A stretch of DNA of 64,000 nucleotides, taken from the NCBI GenBank assembly GCA_038121105.1, contig JAYONB010000001.1, positions 1 through 64,000 on the forward strand. The letters run 5' to 3'. Each line of letters begins with the position of its first letter. The first letter of the stretch is position 1. Positions 8,110 to 17,177 of the stretch are shown here, piece after piece. This DNA comes from CALJDF01 sp038121105 (GTDB taxonomy: Bacteria; Pseudomonadota; Alphaproteobacteria; SHVP01). The notes beneath the pieces are model-generated. The model saw only the letters and a list, made by a program, of their open reading frames with translations. It had not been told where the DNA came from and made no database searches. A program made the position numbers and the translations under genes.

Positions 8110-8936
8110 CTAGCGCTTGGCGAGGGCGTCGAATTCCATGAGGGTTTCGAGTAGGGCTTTCATCTCCGACAGCGGCACCATGTTGGGGCCGTCGGAGGGC
8201 GCGTTGTCGGGGTCTTGGTGGGTTTCCAGGAACACGGCGGCGACCCCGACGGCAACGGCGGCGCGGGCCAAGACCGGCACGAACTCGCGCTGCCCGCCGC
8301 TGGAGGTCCCCTGCCCGCCCGGCTGTTGAACCGAATGCGTGGCATCGAACACGACCGGGTAGCCGGTCTCGCGCAGCACGGGAATGCTGCGCATATCCGA
8401 CACCAGCGTGTTGTAGCCGAAGCTGGCGCCGCGTTCGGTGATCATGATGTTGGGGTTGCCCGAGTCGGCGACCTTGGCGACGACGTTCTTCATATCCCAG
8501 GGCGCGAGGAACTGGCCTTTCTTGACGTTGACCACGAGGCCGGTTTCGGCCGCGGCCACCAGGAGGTCGGTCTGGCGGCACAAGAAGGCCGGTATTTGCA
8601 GGACGTCGATCGATCCTTTGAGCGCCGCGCATTGGTCGCGCTCGTGCACATCGGTGAGGACCGGACAGCCGAAGGTCGCGCGCACTTCCTGGAAAACCGG
8701 GAGTGCCTCGTCGAGGCCCAGGCCGCGCTGGGCCGACAGGCTGGTGCGGTTCGCTTTGTCGAACGAGGTTTTGTAGATCAGGCCGATCCCGAGCTTTCTG
8801 GCTATTTCTGCGAGCGTGCCCGCCATGTCGAGGGCGTGGTTGCGGCTTTCCATTTGGCAGGGCCCCGCAATCAGCGTGAGCGGCAGATCATTGCCGACGT
8901 TGAGGTCGCCAATGGTGAGGTGCTGCGGGGTCGCCA

Positions 8937-8937
<1 letters not shown>
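8110..8937 (-). CDS. kdsA: 3-deoxy-D-manno-octulosonate 8-phosphate synthase
   Basis: KdsA condenses phosphoenolpyruvate with arabinose 5-phosphate to make Kdo 8-phosphate, the precursor of the inner-core sugar of lipopolysaccharide. The protein is 275 residues. Typical stretches are LIAGPCQMESRNHALDMAG, YKTSFDKANRTS, GCPVLTDVHE and VVFDATHSVQQPGGQG. The chosen start (MATPQHLT) shares its A with the pyrG stop in a TGATG overlap, so translation is coupled to pyrG. The frame is open about 100 codons further up, but that part lies inside pyrG and is a shadow. Kdo made here complements the lipid A genes at 32.6-36.9 kb. Confidence 0.97.
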
Positions 8938-10565
<1,628 letters not shown>

Positions 10566-10669
10566 GGACGCCTAACTTAGACCATCATGCAGGCGATACA
10601 AAGCGGCGACGGGGGCGGAACCGCAACAAAAATTTTCTTCGAAGAGTCGGTTTTGGGTTGACGACCCGA

Positions 10670-11005
10670 TCAACGCGACAACGGGACAGTCGGTTGTGCA
10701 GGTCCGGCCGGTTGCTCTTGCTGCGCGGGCGCGGGCGCGGCGGGCGGCGGGTTATCGAACAGCGAACGGTTCGACGAGGTGACGCCGGTTAGAATAGCAA
10801 GACCGATGCTGGTGATCATGAATGCGGCACCGAGAATGCCGGTGCTGCGGGTCAGCAAATTTCCTGCCGCCCGGCCAGACATCAGGCCGCCGGTCGCATT
10901 ACCGCCACCCATGCCCAGCGCACCGCCTTCGCTGCGCTGAAGCAGGACCATGACGACGAGCGCCACGGCTATCAGTACATGAACAATGAGGATGAATAGG
11001 ATCAT
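10670..11005 (-). CDS. secG: Preprotein translocase subunit SecG
   Basis: SecG is the small non-essential subunit that speeds SecYE-mediated export. The 111-residue protein has the family pattern: a first membrane span (about 3-22), the loop QRSEGGALGMGGGNATGG, and a second span (about 52-75, GILGAAFMITSIGLAILTGV). It ends in a Pro/Ala/Gln-rich cytoplasmic tail (PPPAAPAPAQQEQPAGPAQP), as in many alphaproteobacterial SecGs. It lies between the small tpiA-coupled ORF and pyrG; secG next to tpiA and pyrG is the usual arrangement. Confidence 0.95.
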   Translation of the reverse strand: MILFILIVHVLIAVALVVMVLLQRSEGGALGMGGGNATGGLMSGRAAGNLLTRSTGILGAAFMITSIGLAILTGVTSSNRSLFDNPPPAAPAPAQQEQPAGPAQPTVPLSR

Positions 11006-11089
11006 CGGGGCGAAACTTTTCCGGCTGGATTTGCGCGGCTTTTATACCATAAGCCGGGTCTTGGCTAGGGTGCCGAAGCCTAGCTTGGC

Positions 11090-11332
11090 CTAGCTGGAGA
11101 TGAGAATTTCGCCCAGGGAAGCCGCTAGCATTTGCCGCGAGGCGGGCGGCAAGGCTTCGATGGCGGCCCAGGCCGTGGCGACCCCATCGGGGTCCACCAT
11201 GGCATGGACCAGCAATTGGCAAACTTCGTGTTGGCGGCCTAACAGGGGTTCGGCGGCGCTGAGGACTTTGCCCAGGGTTTCGGCATCCGGCTCCCCCGAC
11301 ACGAACGTACGCTCGGGTTCGACCTCGATCAC
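11090..11332 (-). CDS. Small uncharacterised protein translationally coupled to tpiA
   Basis: This is a short acidic protein of 80 residues starting at a GTG that overlaps the tpiA stop by four bases (GTGA). That is the usual sign of coupled translation and the best reason to believe the gene. It has no signal peptide, membrane span or cysteine pair; the composition suggests a small helical soluble protein (ETLGKVLSAAEPLLGRQHEV, SRQMLAASLGEILIS). I do not recognise a family. Its position between tpiA and secG could make it a lineage-specific partner of either, but nothing in the sequence assigns a role. Confidence 0.6.
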   Translation of the reverse strand: MIEVEPERTFVSGEPDAETLGKVLSAAEPLLGRQHEVCQLLVHAMVDPDGVATAWAAIEALPPASRQMLAASLGEILISS

Positions 11333-12084
11333 GCCGCGGCGACGACGATTTGCCAGAATTCGTCGGCCTTCAAGCTGGCGCCGCCAACCAACGCCCCGTC
11401 CACGGCCTCAACTGCAAGAATTTCAGTGGCATTGGCCCCTTTGACCGAGCCGCCATATAGAACGCGCATGTCGTCGGCGGCGGCCCCACAGGCCTGCGCG
11501 AGGGTCTTACGAATATGGGCGTGCACCGCACCGATTTCGTCCAGTGTGGGCGTTCGACCCGAGCCGATGGCCCAAACAGGTTCATAGGCGATGATCGTAT
11601 TGGCGCCATCGGCATTGGGGGGTAACGATTCCACGACCTGTTGGGCAACGACATCGAGGGTCTGCCCCGCGTCGCGCTGTTCGCCCGTCTCGCCGACGCA
11701 AATGATGGCGGTGAGGCCGGCGCGGTGGGCAGCAATCGCTTTGGCCTGAACGGTGGCGCTGTCTTCGCCGTGATCGGAGCGACGCTCGGAGTGGCCGACA
11801 ATCACGTATCGGCAGCCGGCGTCATGCAGCATCTCGGCGCTGATATCGCCGGTATGGGCCCCCTTCTCCGCCGCGTGACAGTCCTGTCCGCCAAGCGCCA
11901 CGGTGCTGGCCTCGAAGGCGCGGTCGATCTTGGCGAGCAGCGTTGTCGGCGGACACACCACGACATCGCACGCCAGCTCCTGGCCCATCGCCTTGGCCGC
12001 AATTCCGCCGGCCAGGGCAATGCCGTCTTCGCGCAGCCCGTTCATCTTCCAATTGCCCGCGATCAGTTTCCGCCGTTCGACCAC
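11329..12084 (-). CDS. tpiA: Triosephosphate isomerase
   Basis: TPI interconverts glyceraldehyde 3-phosphate and dihydroxyacetone phosphate. Catalytic signatures are visible: the substrate lysine in LIAGNWKMNG, His in YVIVGHSERR, the catalytic Glu in IAYEPVWAIGSG, and the phosphate loop in VLYGGSVKGANA. I chose the GTG at 12084 (251 residues, normal family length) because GGAG sits seven bases upstream. An ATG 17 codons further up (12135) is also in frame but has a poor context and gives an unusual N-terminus. The gene diverges from ppiD and overlaps the small downstream ORF by four bases. Confidence 0.96.
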   Translation of the reverse strand: MVERRKLIAGNWKMNGLREDGIALAGGIAAKAMGQELACDVVVCPPTTLLAKIDRAFEASTVALGGQDCHAAEKGAHTGDISAEMLHDAGCRYVIVGHSERRSDHGEDSATVQAKAIAAHRAGLTAIICVGETGEQRDAGQTLDVVAQQVVESLPPNADGANTIIAYEPVWAIGSGRTPTLDEIGAVHAHIRKTLAQACGAAADDMRVLYGGSVKGANATEILAVEAVDGALVGGASLKADEFWQIVVAAA

Positions 12085-12283
12085 GTCTGGCTCCGTTTTG
12101 TGGTTGCGAAAGAGGCTTGTTCCAAGGGGGTCCATAACAGATTTGTGACACAGGGCCTAGAAGGCGGCGGCGCCCGTCGCACGACCGCGGAAATCGGCTA
12201 GACTTCGGCCGGTTGCAGCGGACCGGTACGACGGCTATATCGAGTCTGCAGCCACTCAACACTGCCCGTCAGGACATAGCGTT

Positions 12284-14230
12284 ATGCTCGATTCAATTCG
12301 CCAAGGCGTCAGCTCTTGGGTCATCAAGATTCTTCTCGGCCTTCTAATCCTCAGTTTTGCGGTGTGGGGAATCGGCGACATTTTCTTGGGGGCGGGTGCG
12401 AATCCCTCGGTGGCCAAGGTTGGCAATCAAGAGATCACGGCGGCGGAATTCGTGCGGAACTACCAGCGCGACGTACAAAGGTTGGCGGCCCGAGCGGGAC
12501 GCAACGTGACCCCTGACGAAGGGCGCGAATTCGGCCTGGTACGCCAGACGATTTCGCGCATGGTGATTCAGACCATGTTGGGCGAAACCGCGCGTGGCTA
12601 TGGCTTGAGCATTAGCGACGATCTGATCCGCGAAGCGGTGTTTGAGAACGAGGCTTTTCACGATGTGACGGGCCGATTCGACCAGAATCGTTTCCTGCAA
12701 ACCCTGGCGCAAAACGGCCTGTCGGAAGAAGAGTTCGTCAATAGCATCCGCGTCGATCTCGCCCGTGATCAACTTTTGTCCAGCATTTCGGTTGGAACGT
12801 TTGCGCCCGGACCGTTGGTCGAACCGATTTTCAAACATCGGCAGGAAGAACGCGTTGCCGAAATGGCCGTCATCGACCTTGCGACCATCGACGCGCCCGG
12901 CACCCCGGATGAGCCCGCACTGGTCCGCTTCTACGAAGAGAACGAAGCGCGCTACATCGCACCGGAATACCGTGCGGTGACCTATGTCTGGATCGCGCCG
13001 GATGCGTTGGTCGACGAGATCGAGGTGACGCAGGACGAACTGGAACGTATGTACGAGGCTCGCCTCGACAGCTATTTCACCGCCGAACAACGCGACGCCG
13101 AACAGCTTATTCTCGAGTCGGAGGACGCAGCGGTTGCCGCGCGCGAGCGGCTTATTGCGGGCGAAAGTTTCGAAACGGTGGCCGCCGATACCGGCGCGGT
13201 CAATGCGGGCGCGACCGATCTCGGTACCGTCGAATGGCTCGATCTGCCCGAGGATCTCGGCGACGCGGTGTTCGATCTTTCCGAGGGCGCGATCAGCGAT
13301 CCGGTCCAGACGGCTTTCGGTTTTCATGTGGTCCGGGTGAGGCGCATCGTGCCCGAAGGCACCAAATCGCTGGCCGAGGTGCGCGCGGATTTGGAGGACG
13401 AGGTCAAGCGGGATCGGGCCTATGACGGGCTGGACGACCTCGTTGCGCGGCTTGAAGACGACATGGCCGGCGGACGCACCTTGGAAGACGCCGCGGCAGG
13501 AGCTGGGCTGACGGCGGTTCGACTCGAGGCGATCGACCGGACAGGTCGGGATCGCAACGGTGCACAGGTTTCCGGAATTGCGGATCTGGAGCGGTTTATC
13601 GAAACGGTATTTTCCGCTGAGGAATCGCGGGTGAGTAATCCGCAAGAGTCCGCGGACGGCGGTTTTTTCCTGGCCCGCGTCGACACGGTGATGCCGGAAG
13701 CCGTGCGGCCCCTCGCCGACATTCGCGACGGCGTGATCGAAGACTGGCGTCGCGACCAACAGCAACAACAGGCCCGGCAACAGGCGGAAGCCATGCTGGC
13801 AGCCGCCAAGGCGGGTCGGTCGCTGACCGAACTCGCCGGTGAAAACGGTGCGCGGCTGGTGACCAGTGCGCCTTTGACCCGGTCAAGCGGTCACGCGCAA
13901 GCAGAAGTCTCGTCGGCTCTGGTGACACAACTTTTCGAGGCGCGCATCGGCGACTACATCATGGCGCCGACCGCGACCGGTGACGGGTTTGCCGTGGCCC
14001 GCCTGGACGAGATCAAAGAAGCAACGCCCGAGGGCGATGGAGTAGCCTTGGCGCAGCTTAGAGACGTGCTGAACTCAAGCATGGCGCAGGACATTCTCGC
14101 GCAATATCAAGTTGCGTTGCAGGAGGAAGTCGGCGTTTCGGTCAATGAAACGTTGCTGGACACGATAGATCTGAACGTCCTGCTAGGGACCGGCGGCGGT
14201 GCGCCGCGCCATGGTGGGATCGGCTTTTAA
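12284..14230 (+). CDS. ppiD: PpiD-type membrane-anchored peptidyl-prolyl isomerase/chaperone (SurA N-terminal and parvulin domains)
   Basis: This is a periplasmic folding factor held in the inner membrane and facing proteins that leave the Sec channel. The 648-residue protein has a short cytoplasmic tail, one membrane span at about 12-35, then a SurA-N-like region (about 40-190). A parvulin-type PPIase domain covers about 250-350 (DLGTVEWLDLPEDLGDAVFD, VQTAFGFHVVRVRRI). A second, degenerate parvulin-like region lies near 490-600. The layout matches PpiD. In related genomes I recall trpE and trpG following it; here the next plus-strand gene is trpD, 5.5 kb away, with a copper cassette between. 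The SD (AGGA) is nine bases before the ATG. Confidence 0.93.
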   Translation: MLDSIRQGVSSWVIKILLGLLILSFAVWGIGDIFLGAGANPSVAKVGNQEITAAEFVRNYQRDVQRLAARAGRNVTPDEGREFGLVRQTISRMVIQTMLGETARGYGLSISDDLIREAVFENEAFHDVTGRFDQNRFLQTLAQNGLSEEEFVNSIRVDLARDQLLSSISVGTFAPGPLVEPIFKHRQEERVAEMAVIDLATIDAPGTPDEPALVRFYEENEARYIAPEYRAVTYVWIAPDALVDEIEVTQDELERMYEARLDSYFTAEQRDAEQLILESEDAAVAARERLIAGESFETVAADTGAVNAGATDLGTVEWLDLPEDLGDAVFDLSEGAISDPVQTAFGFHVVRVRRIVPEGTKSLAEVRADLEDEVKRDRAYDGLDDLVARLEDDMAGGRTLEDAAAGAGLTAVRLEAIDRTGRDRNGAQVSGIADLERFIETVFSAEESRVSNPQESADGGFFLARVDTVMPEAVRPLADIRDGVIEDWRRDQQQQQARQQAEAMLAAAKAGRSLTELAGENGARLVTSAPLTRSSGHAQAEVSSALVTQLFEARIGDYIMAPTATGDGFAVARLDEIKEATPEGDGVALAQLRDVLNSSMAQDILAQYQVALQEEVGVSVNETLLDTIDLNVLLGTGGGAPRHGGIGF

Positions 14231-14232
14231 AT

Positions 14233-14700
14233 CTACTGGTCGCGATTCGCGAGCGTGAGGTCGCGCTGTCGCGTTTGAATCTGAGCCGGCCACCGGCTTT
14301 TGATGTAGGCCAGGATCGACCAAATCTCGTCGTCGCTGAGGATCGATTTGAAGCCCGGCATGCCGCTGCGCGGATTGTACGGGCGGCCGCCTTCTTTGGT
14401 GATCTGAAACAGTAAGTCGTCCGGGTGGTGCCAGGTATGTCCCGTCTCGTCATGGGGCGGCGCGCGGAAGCCGCCGTCCGGCTTGGGGCGGCGCCAGTTG
14501 CGTTCGCCCTCCAGGCTCAGCCCATGACAGGAGGCGCAGTTTTCGTCGTAGACGACCTTCCCGGCGGCGACCTGCTGCACGTTACCCGGATCGGCTTGCA
14601 GCGCCGACCGATCAGATTTCGTGATTTGGCTGCCGAACACCGCGACAATGCCGGCAACCGCTATCGCGGCAGCAACCAGGAGCACAACCGGTTTCTTCAT
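14233..14700 (-). CDS. Membrane-anchored class I c-type cytochrome
   Basis: This 155-residue protein starts with a basic n-region and a hydrophobic stretch (about 5-25) that acts as a signal or anchor. The haem-binding motif is CASCH (55-59). The likely distal ligand is Met114 in RSGMPGFKSILSDDEIW, followed by the typical C-terminal helix ILAYIKSRWP. It is therefore a mono-haem periplasmic cytochrome. It is the last gene of the copper cassette and overlaps the upstream PCu(A)C gene by four bases, so the two are made together. A role in electron transfer linked to copper handling or to an oxidase is an inference from context. Confidence 0.88.
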   Translation of the reverse strand: MKKPVVLLVAAAIAVAGIVAVFGSQITKSDRSALQADPGNVQQVAAGKVVYDENCASCHGLSLEGERNWRRPKPDGGFRAPPHDETGHTWHHPDDLLFQITKEGGRPYNPRSGMPGFKSILSDDEIWSILAYIKSRWPAQIQTRQRDLTLANRDQ

Positions 14701-15269
14701 TCCTGGTGGTCCTTTTCGTTGTGATCGTGGTGCTTGTCACCGGTATGACCATGGCTTTTTTCGTGTTCGTGCCGATGCTCGTCATCATGTTCGGCGTGAC
14801 CGTGGGCGCCACCGCCGAGCGGTCGGACCGGTAAGTCGACCGCAACGGTGCGACCGTCGGAGAGGCTAAGGGTCACGCCGACCGACATACCCGGCCTAAA
14901 GGGTTCCTTGAGCCCCATAAACATCAAATGATGGCCGCCTGGTTGCAGCACAATGGTTTCGCCGGGTGCGATGTCGAGCGAATCGACCCGTCGCATCCGC
15001 ATGACGTCGCCGTCTTTGATCGTTTGGTGAAGCTCTACGACCCGGGCCGTATCGCTGCTGGCCCCGGTCACGGAAACAGGCGCGCGACCATTGTTGCGCA
15101 CCTCAAGATACGCTGCACCGGTTCGCGCCGGCCCAACGGATTCGCGGGCCCAGCCCTCGGTGATGGTGAGATCGCCTATCTTGGCGTCTTGGGCAACGGC
15201 GGATGAAAAACCGAACGAAGCAACGATGAGAGCGACGCCGAAAATAGGAAATACGCGGAGGTGTTTCAT
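14697..15269 (-). CDS. PCu(A)C family periplasmic copper chaperone with His-rich tail
   Basis: This 190-residue protein has a cleavable signal peptide (cut near Ala26-Gln27) and the DUF461/PCu(A)C fold. The copper ligands of the family H(M)x10Mx21HxM motif are present as His81, Met90/92, His113/114 and Met116/118 (HQTIKDGDVMRM and GGHHLMFMGL). Such chaperones deliver Cu(I) to the CuA or CuB site of cytochrome oxidase. Residues 154-190 form an unusual tail with about a dozen histidines mixed with Asp/Glu, a likely extra metal buffer. It overlaps the cytochrome gene by four bases. The 79-base gap to copZ upstream shows no clear promoter. Confidence 0.93.
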   Translation of the reverse strand: MKHLRVFPIFGVALIVASFGFSSAVAQDAKIGDLTITEGWARESVGPARTGAAYLEVRNNGRAPVSVTGASSDTARVVELHQTIKDGDVMRMRRVDSLDIAPGETIVLQPGGHHLMFMGLKEPFRPGMSVGVTLSLSDGRTVAVDLPVRPLGGGAHGHAEHDDEHRHEHEKSHGHTGDKHHDHNEKDHQE

Positions 15270-15348
15270 GGCGACAATCTAGGGAGGCGCACCATCCACC
15301 GGAATGCGACCCTTTGCCGCGAGATCGGCATCCGGTCGGGTCAGGGCG

Positions 15349-15561
15349 TCACGCCGCCCGCCCTTCGAAATCGAACCCAGCGTCCTCGACGGCGGTTTTT
15401 ACGGCGTCTTCGCTCAGGGTACTTTGGAGCGAAACTTTGCCGCTTTCCAGTTCGACCGAAACCTGCGCGGCGGGGTCGGCATGCTGGAGTGCGTTGGTGA
15501 CGGATTTCACGCATCCGCCGCAGGTCATGCCTTTGACTAGGTAGGTTTGGTTCACGGTCAT
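15349..15561 (-). CDS. copZ: CopZ-like heavy-metal-associated domain copper chaperone
   Basis: This is a 70-residue stand-alone HMA domain with the metal-binding motif GMTCGGCVKS (Cys14, Cys17) and the ferredoxin-like beta-alpha-beta pattern, ending with EDAGFDFEGRAA. Cytoplasmic CopZ proteins carry Cu(I) to CopA and buffer it for the regulator. The chosen ATG has GAGGAG eight bases upstream and overlaps the stop of the deacetylase-like gene by four bases (ATGA). The frame extends 38 codons further up, but that part lies inside the neighbour. copA and cueR about 1.2 kb upstream on the same strand support a copper role. Confidence 0.92.
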   Translation of the reverse strand: MTVNQTYLVKGMTCGGCVKSVTNALQHADPAAQVSVELESGKVSLQSTLSEDAVKTAVEDAGFDFEGRAA

Positions 15562-16718
15562 TGCGATCGCTCCTCTTGATGGGCTGGCCCCTGAGCCACG
15601 TCCCGTTGTTGGTATTTCTTCACGGCGGTCAGCGGCACCAGAACGAATCCGCGTGCTCGGGCACCCGGCGCCCAAGCCTCGAGCGCCGAGATCGTCCCGA
15701 CATGGGGGTGGCCGATGGCGATCGCGTAGCCTTGCTGCTTGGCGACCTTTTCGGTTTCGGCCAGTTGGCCCGCGACATGTTCCACGCTCGAGTCGTTGTC
15801 GAGGAAGACATCACGTTGCAAGAACGGCACGCCCGCGGCGGCGGCGGTCTCTCGGCCCACCGTGGCGCTTGTCGTGCGCGAGTCGAGAAACAACAGGCCA
15901 CGGTCGTGGAGGGTCTTCATCAAGTGCGTCATCGCCGGTGTGTCGGCGGTGAACCGACTGCCCATGTGGTTGTTGATGCCGACATACCCGTCGAGGCGCG
16001 AAAGGTTCCATTCTAGGCGCGTGTCGAGCTCGGTCGGCGGCAGGTCGATGTCGAGAACATTGGGACCGGTATCAACCTCGGGGTTGAGCGGTTCCATGGG
16101 GAGGTGCAGGAGGATTTCGTGACCCCCTTCCCGCGCCATGCGAGTTTGTGCATCGAGTTGGTTCACGTAAGGCAGGAAGGCCAGCGTCAAGACGCCGTCG
16201 CGAAATGCCGCAAGGCGTTTGGTGTCGGCGATATCGTGGCCGGAGTCGTCGATGACAATGGCGATCATCGGCCCGTCGATTATCGGCGGTTTGGCGGCAA
16301 AGCGTTGCCATGCGGCATGGGACCCGGTTTCAACCGCGGCATGGCCGGCGGCTGCCCGGTCCGGCGTTGGGTGGGGAGTGACCAATTCGGCAAGACGGCG
16401 CGAAGGGCGCTCGCGGTCAGGTCGTGGCGCTAGGGCGATCCGCGTCGACGGTTTGGTCGTTGCGGTCGGCATGGGTTTTTTCGGCGCCTCGAAAGCCGTT
16501 TCAGGCTGGGGCGATGCGGGCTCTTGCGCTGCCTGAACGGGCGCGGCGTCGACCACGGTCGCCGCTGCCTCGGCCTGACCGGTTCCGGCCTCGCTACTGA
16601 CCAAGGTACCCGTTGCGCCGCCGGCCAAAAGGCCCGCCCCGACCAAGGCGATCACGAGCGCCGCGATGCGACCGCCGGTGAGCCACCGCTTCAACTTACC
16701 ACCGTACTTTGAGTACAT
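15558..16718 (-). CDS. YibQ-like divergent polysaccharide deacetylase
   Basis: This 386-residue protein has one N-terminal membrane span (about 18-37), an Ala/Pro/Thr-rich linker to about residue 145, and a C-terminal NodB-like deacetylase domain of the divergent (DUF610/YibQ) type. Family motifs are MIAIVIDDSGHD (about 151-162), ILLHLPMEPLNP, GINNHMGSRFT, LFLDSRTTSA and AIAIGHPHVGT. These proteins are thought to act on cell-envelope polysaccharide in the periplasm; the true reaction is not established. They are usually met near peptidoglycan genes such as envC and ctpA. Here it sits between cueR and copZ and overlaps copZ by four bases, which is odd. A possible RNA stem (16719-16758) lies right before its ATG. 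Confidence 0.9.
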   Translation of the reverse strand: MYSKYGGKLKRWLTGGRIAALVIALVGAGLLAGGATGTLVSSEAGTGQAEAAATVVDAAPVQAAQEPASPQPETAFEAPKKPMPTATTKPSTRIALAPRPDRERPSRRLAELVTPHPTPDRAAAGHAAVETGSHAAWQRFAAKPPIIDGPMIAIVIDDSGHDIADTKRLAAFRDGVLTLAFLPYVNQLDAQTRMAREGGHEILLHLPMEPLNPEVDTGPNVLDIDLPPTELDTRLEWNLSRLDGYVGINNHMGSRFTADTPAMTHLMKTLHDRGLLFLDSRTTSATVGRETAAAAGVPFLQRDVFLDNDSSVEHVAGQLAETEKVAKQQGYAIAIGHPHVGTISALEAWAPGARARGFVLVPLTAVKKYQQRDVAQGPAHQEERSQ

Positions 16719-16781
16719 GGGCTAACCATATGATTCAAAACGGTTAACACGCTAGCCCAGAGTAAAGGGAATAAACAACCA

Positions 16782-17177
16782 TTAGTTCGTGAGCCCGGCA
16801 AGATCGTCCAAGATCGGGCAATCCGGGCGGTCGTCGCCGTGGCATCGGTTGGCCAGGGTGCGCAACGTGGCCCGGATGCTTTCCAACTCGCTGATCTTCT
16901 GGTCGATCTCGGCGAGCCGCGCCTCGACGATCCCTTTGACCTCGGCGCTGGCACGATCGCGATCTTGGTAAAGGGACAGGAGTTCGGCGACTTCGGCGAC
17001 GGAAAAGCCGAGCCCGCGGGCCCGCTTGATGAAGTGCAGGATCTGCACGTCGCGATCGCTGTATTGCCGATAGCCCGATTCGGTGCGCGCCGGCGCGGGA
17101 ATCAGATTGATGCTTTCGTAGTAGCGAATGGACTTCGCGGTGACTCCGGTTTCGGCAGCCACTTCGCCAATGTTCAT
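16782..17177 (-). CDS. cueR: CueR-type MerR-family copper-responsive transcription activator
   Basis: This 131-residue MerR-family regulator has an N-terminal winged helix-turn-helix (MNIGEVAAETGVTAKSIRYY), a dimerisation coiled coil (about 78-112), and a metal-binding loop with Cys112 and Cys120. Those are the same residue numbers as the Cu(I) ligands of E. coli CueR. The ATG overlaps the copA stop by four bases (ATGA), so sensor and pump are made together. The frame above it lies in copA and is a shadow. A CueR-type promoter with 19-bp spacing is found before copA, which makes this gene the likely regulator of its own operon. Confidence 0.93.
   Translation of the reverse strand: MNIGEVAAETGVTAKSIRYYESINLIPAPARTESGYRQYSDRDVQILHFIKRARGLGFSVAEVAELLSLYQDRDRASAEVKGIVEARLAEIDQKISELESIRATLRTLANRCHGDDRPDCPILDDLAGLTN

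Noticed and set aside
10566..10669. TCTTCGAAGA palindrome next to AAAATTTT between pyrG and secG, considered as a terminator
   Set aside because: The palindrome has no loop and no GC-rich stem, so it cannot fold as an intrinsic terminator.
12344..13780. Minus-strand open frame of 478 codons
   Set aside because: It is antisense to ppiD, whose domain structure is clear.
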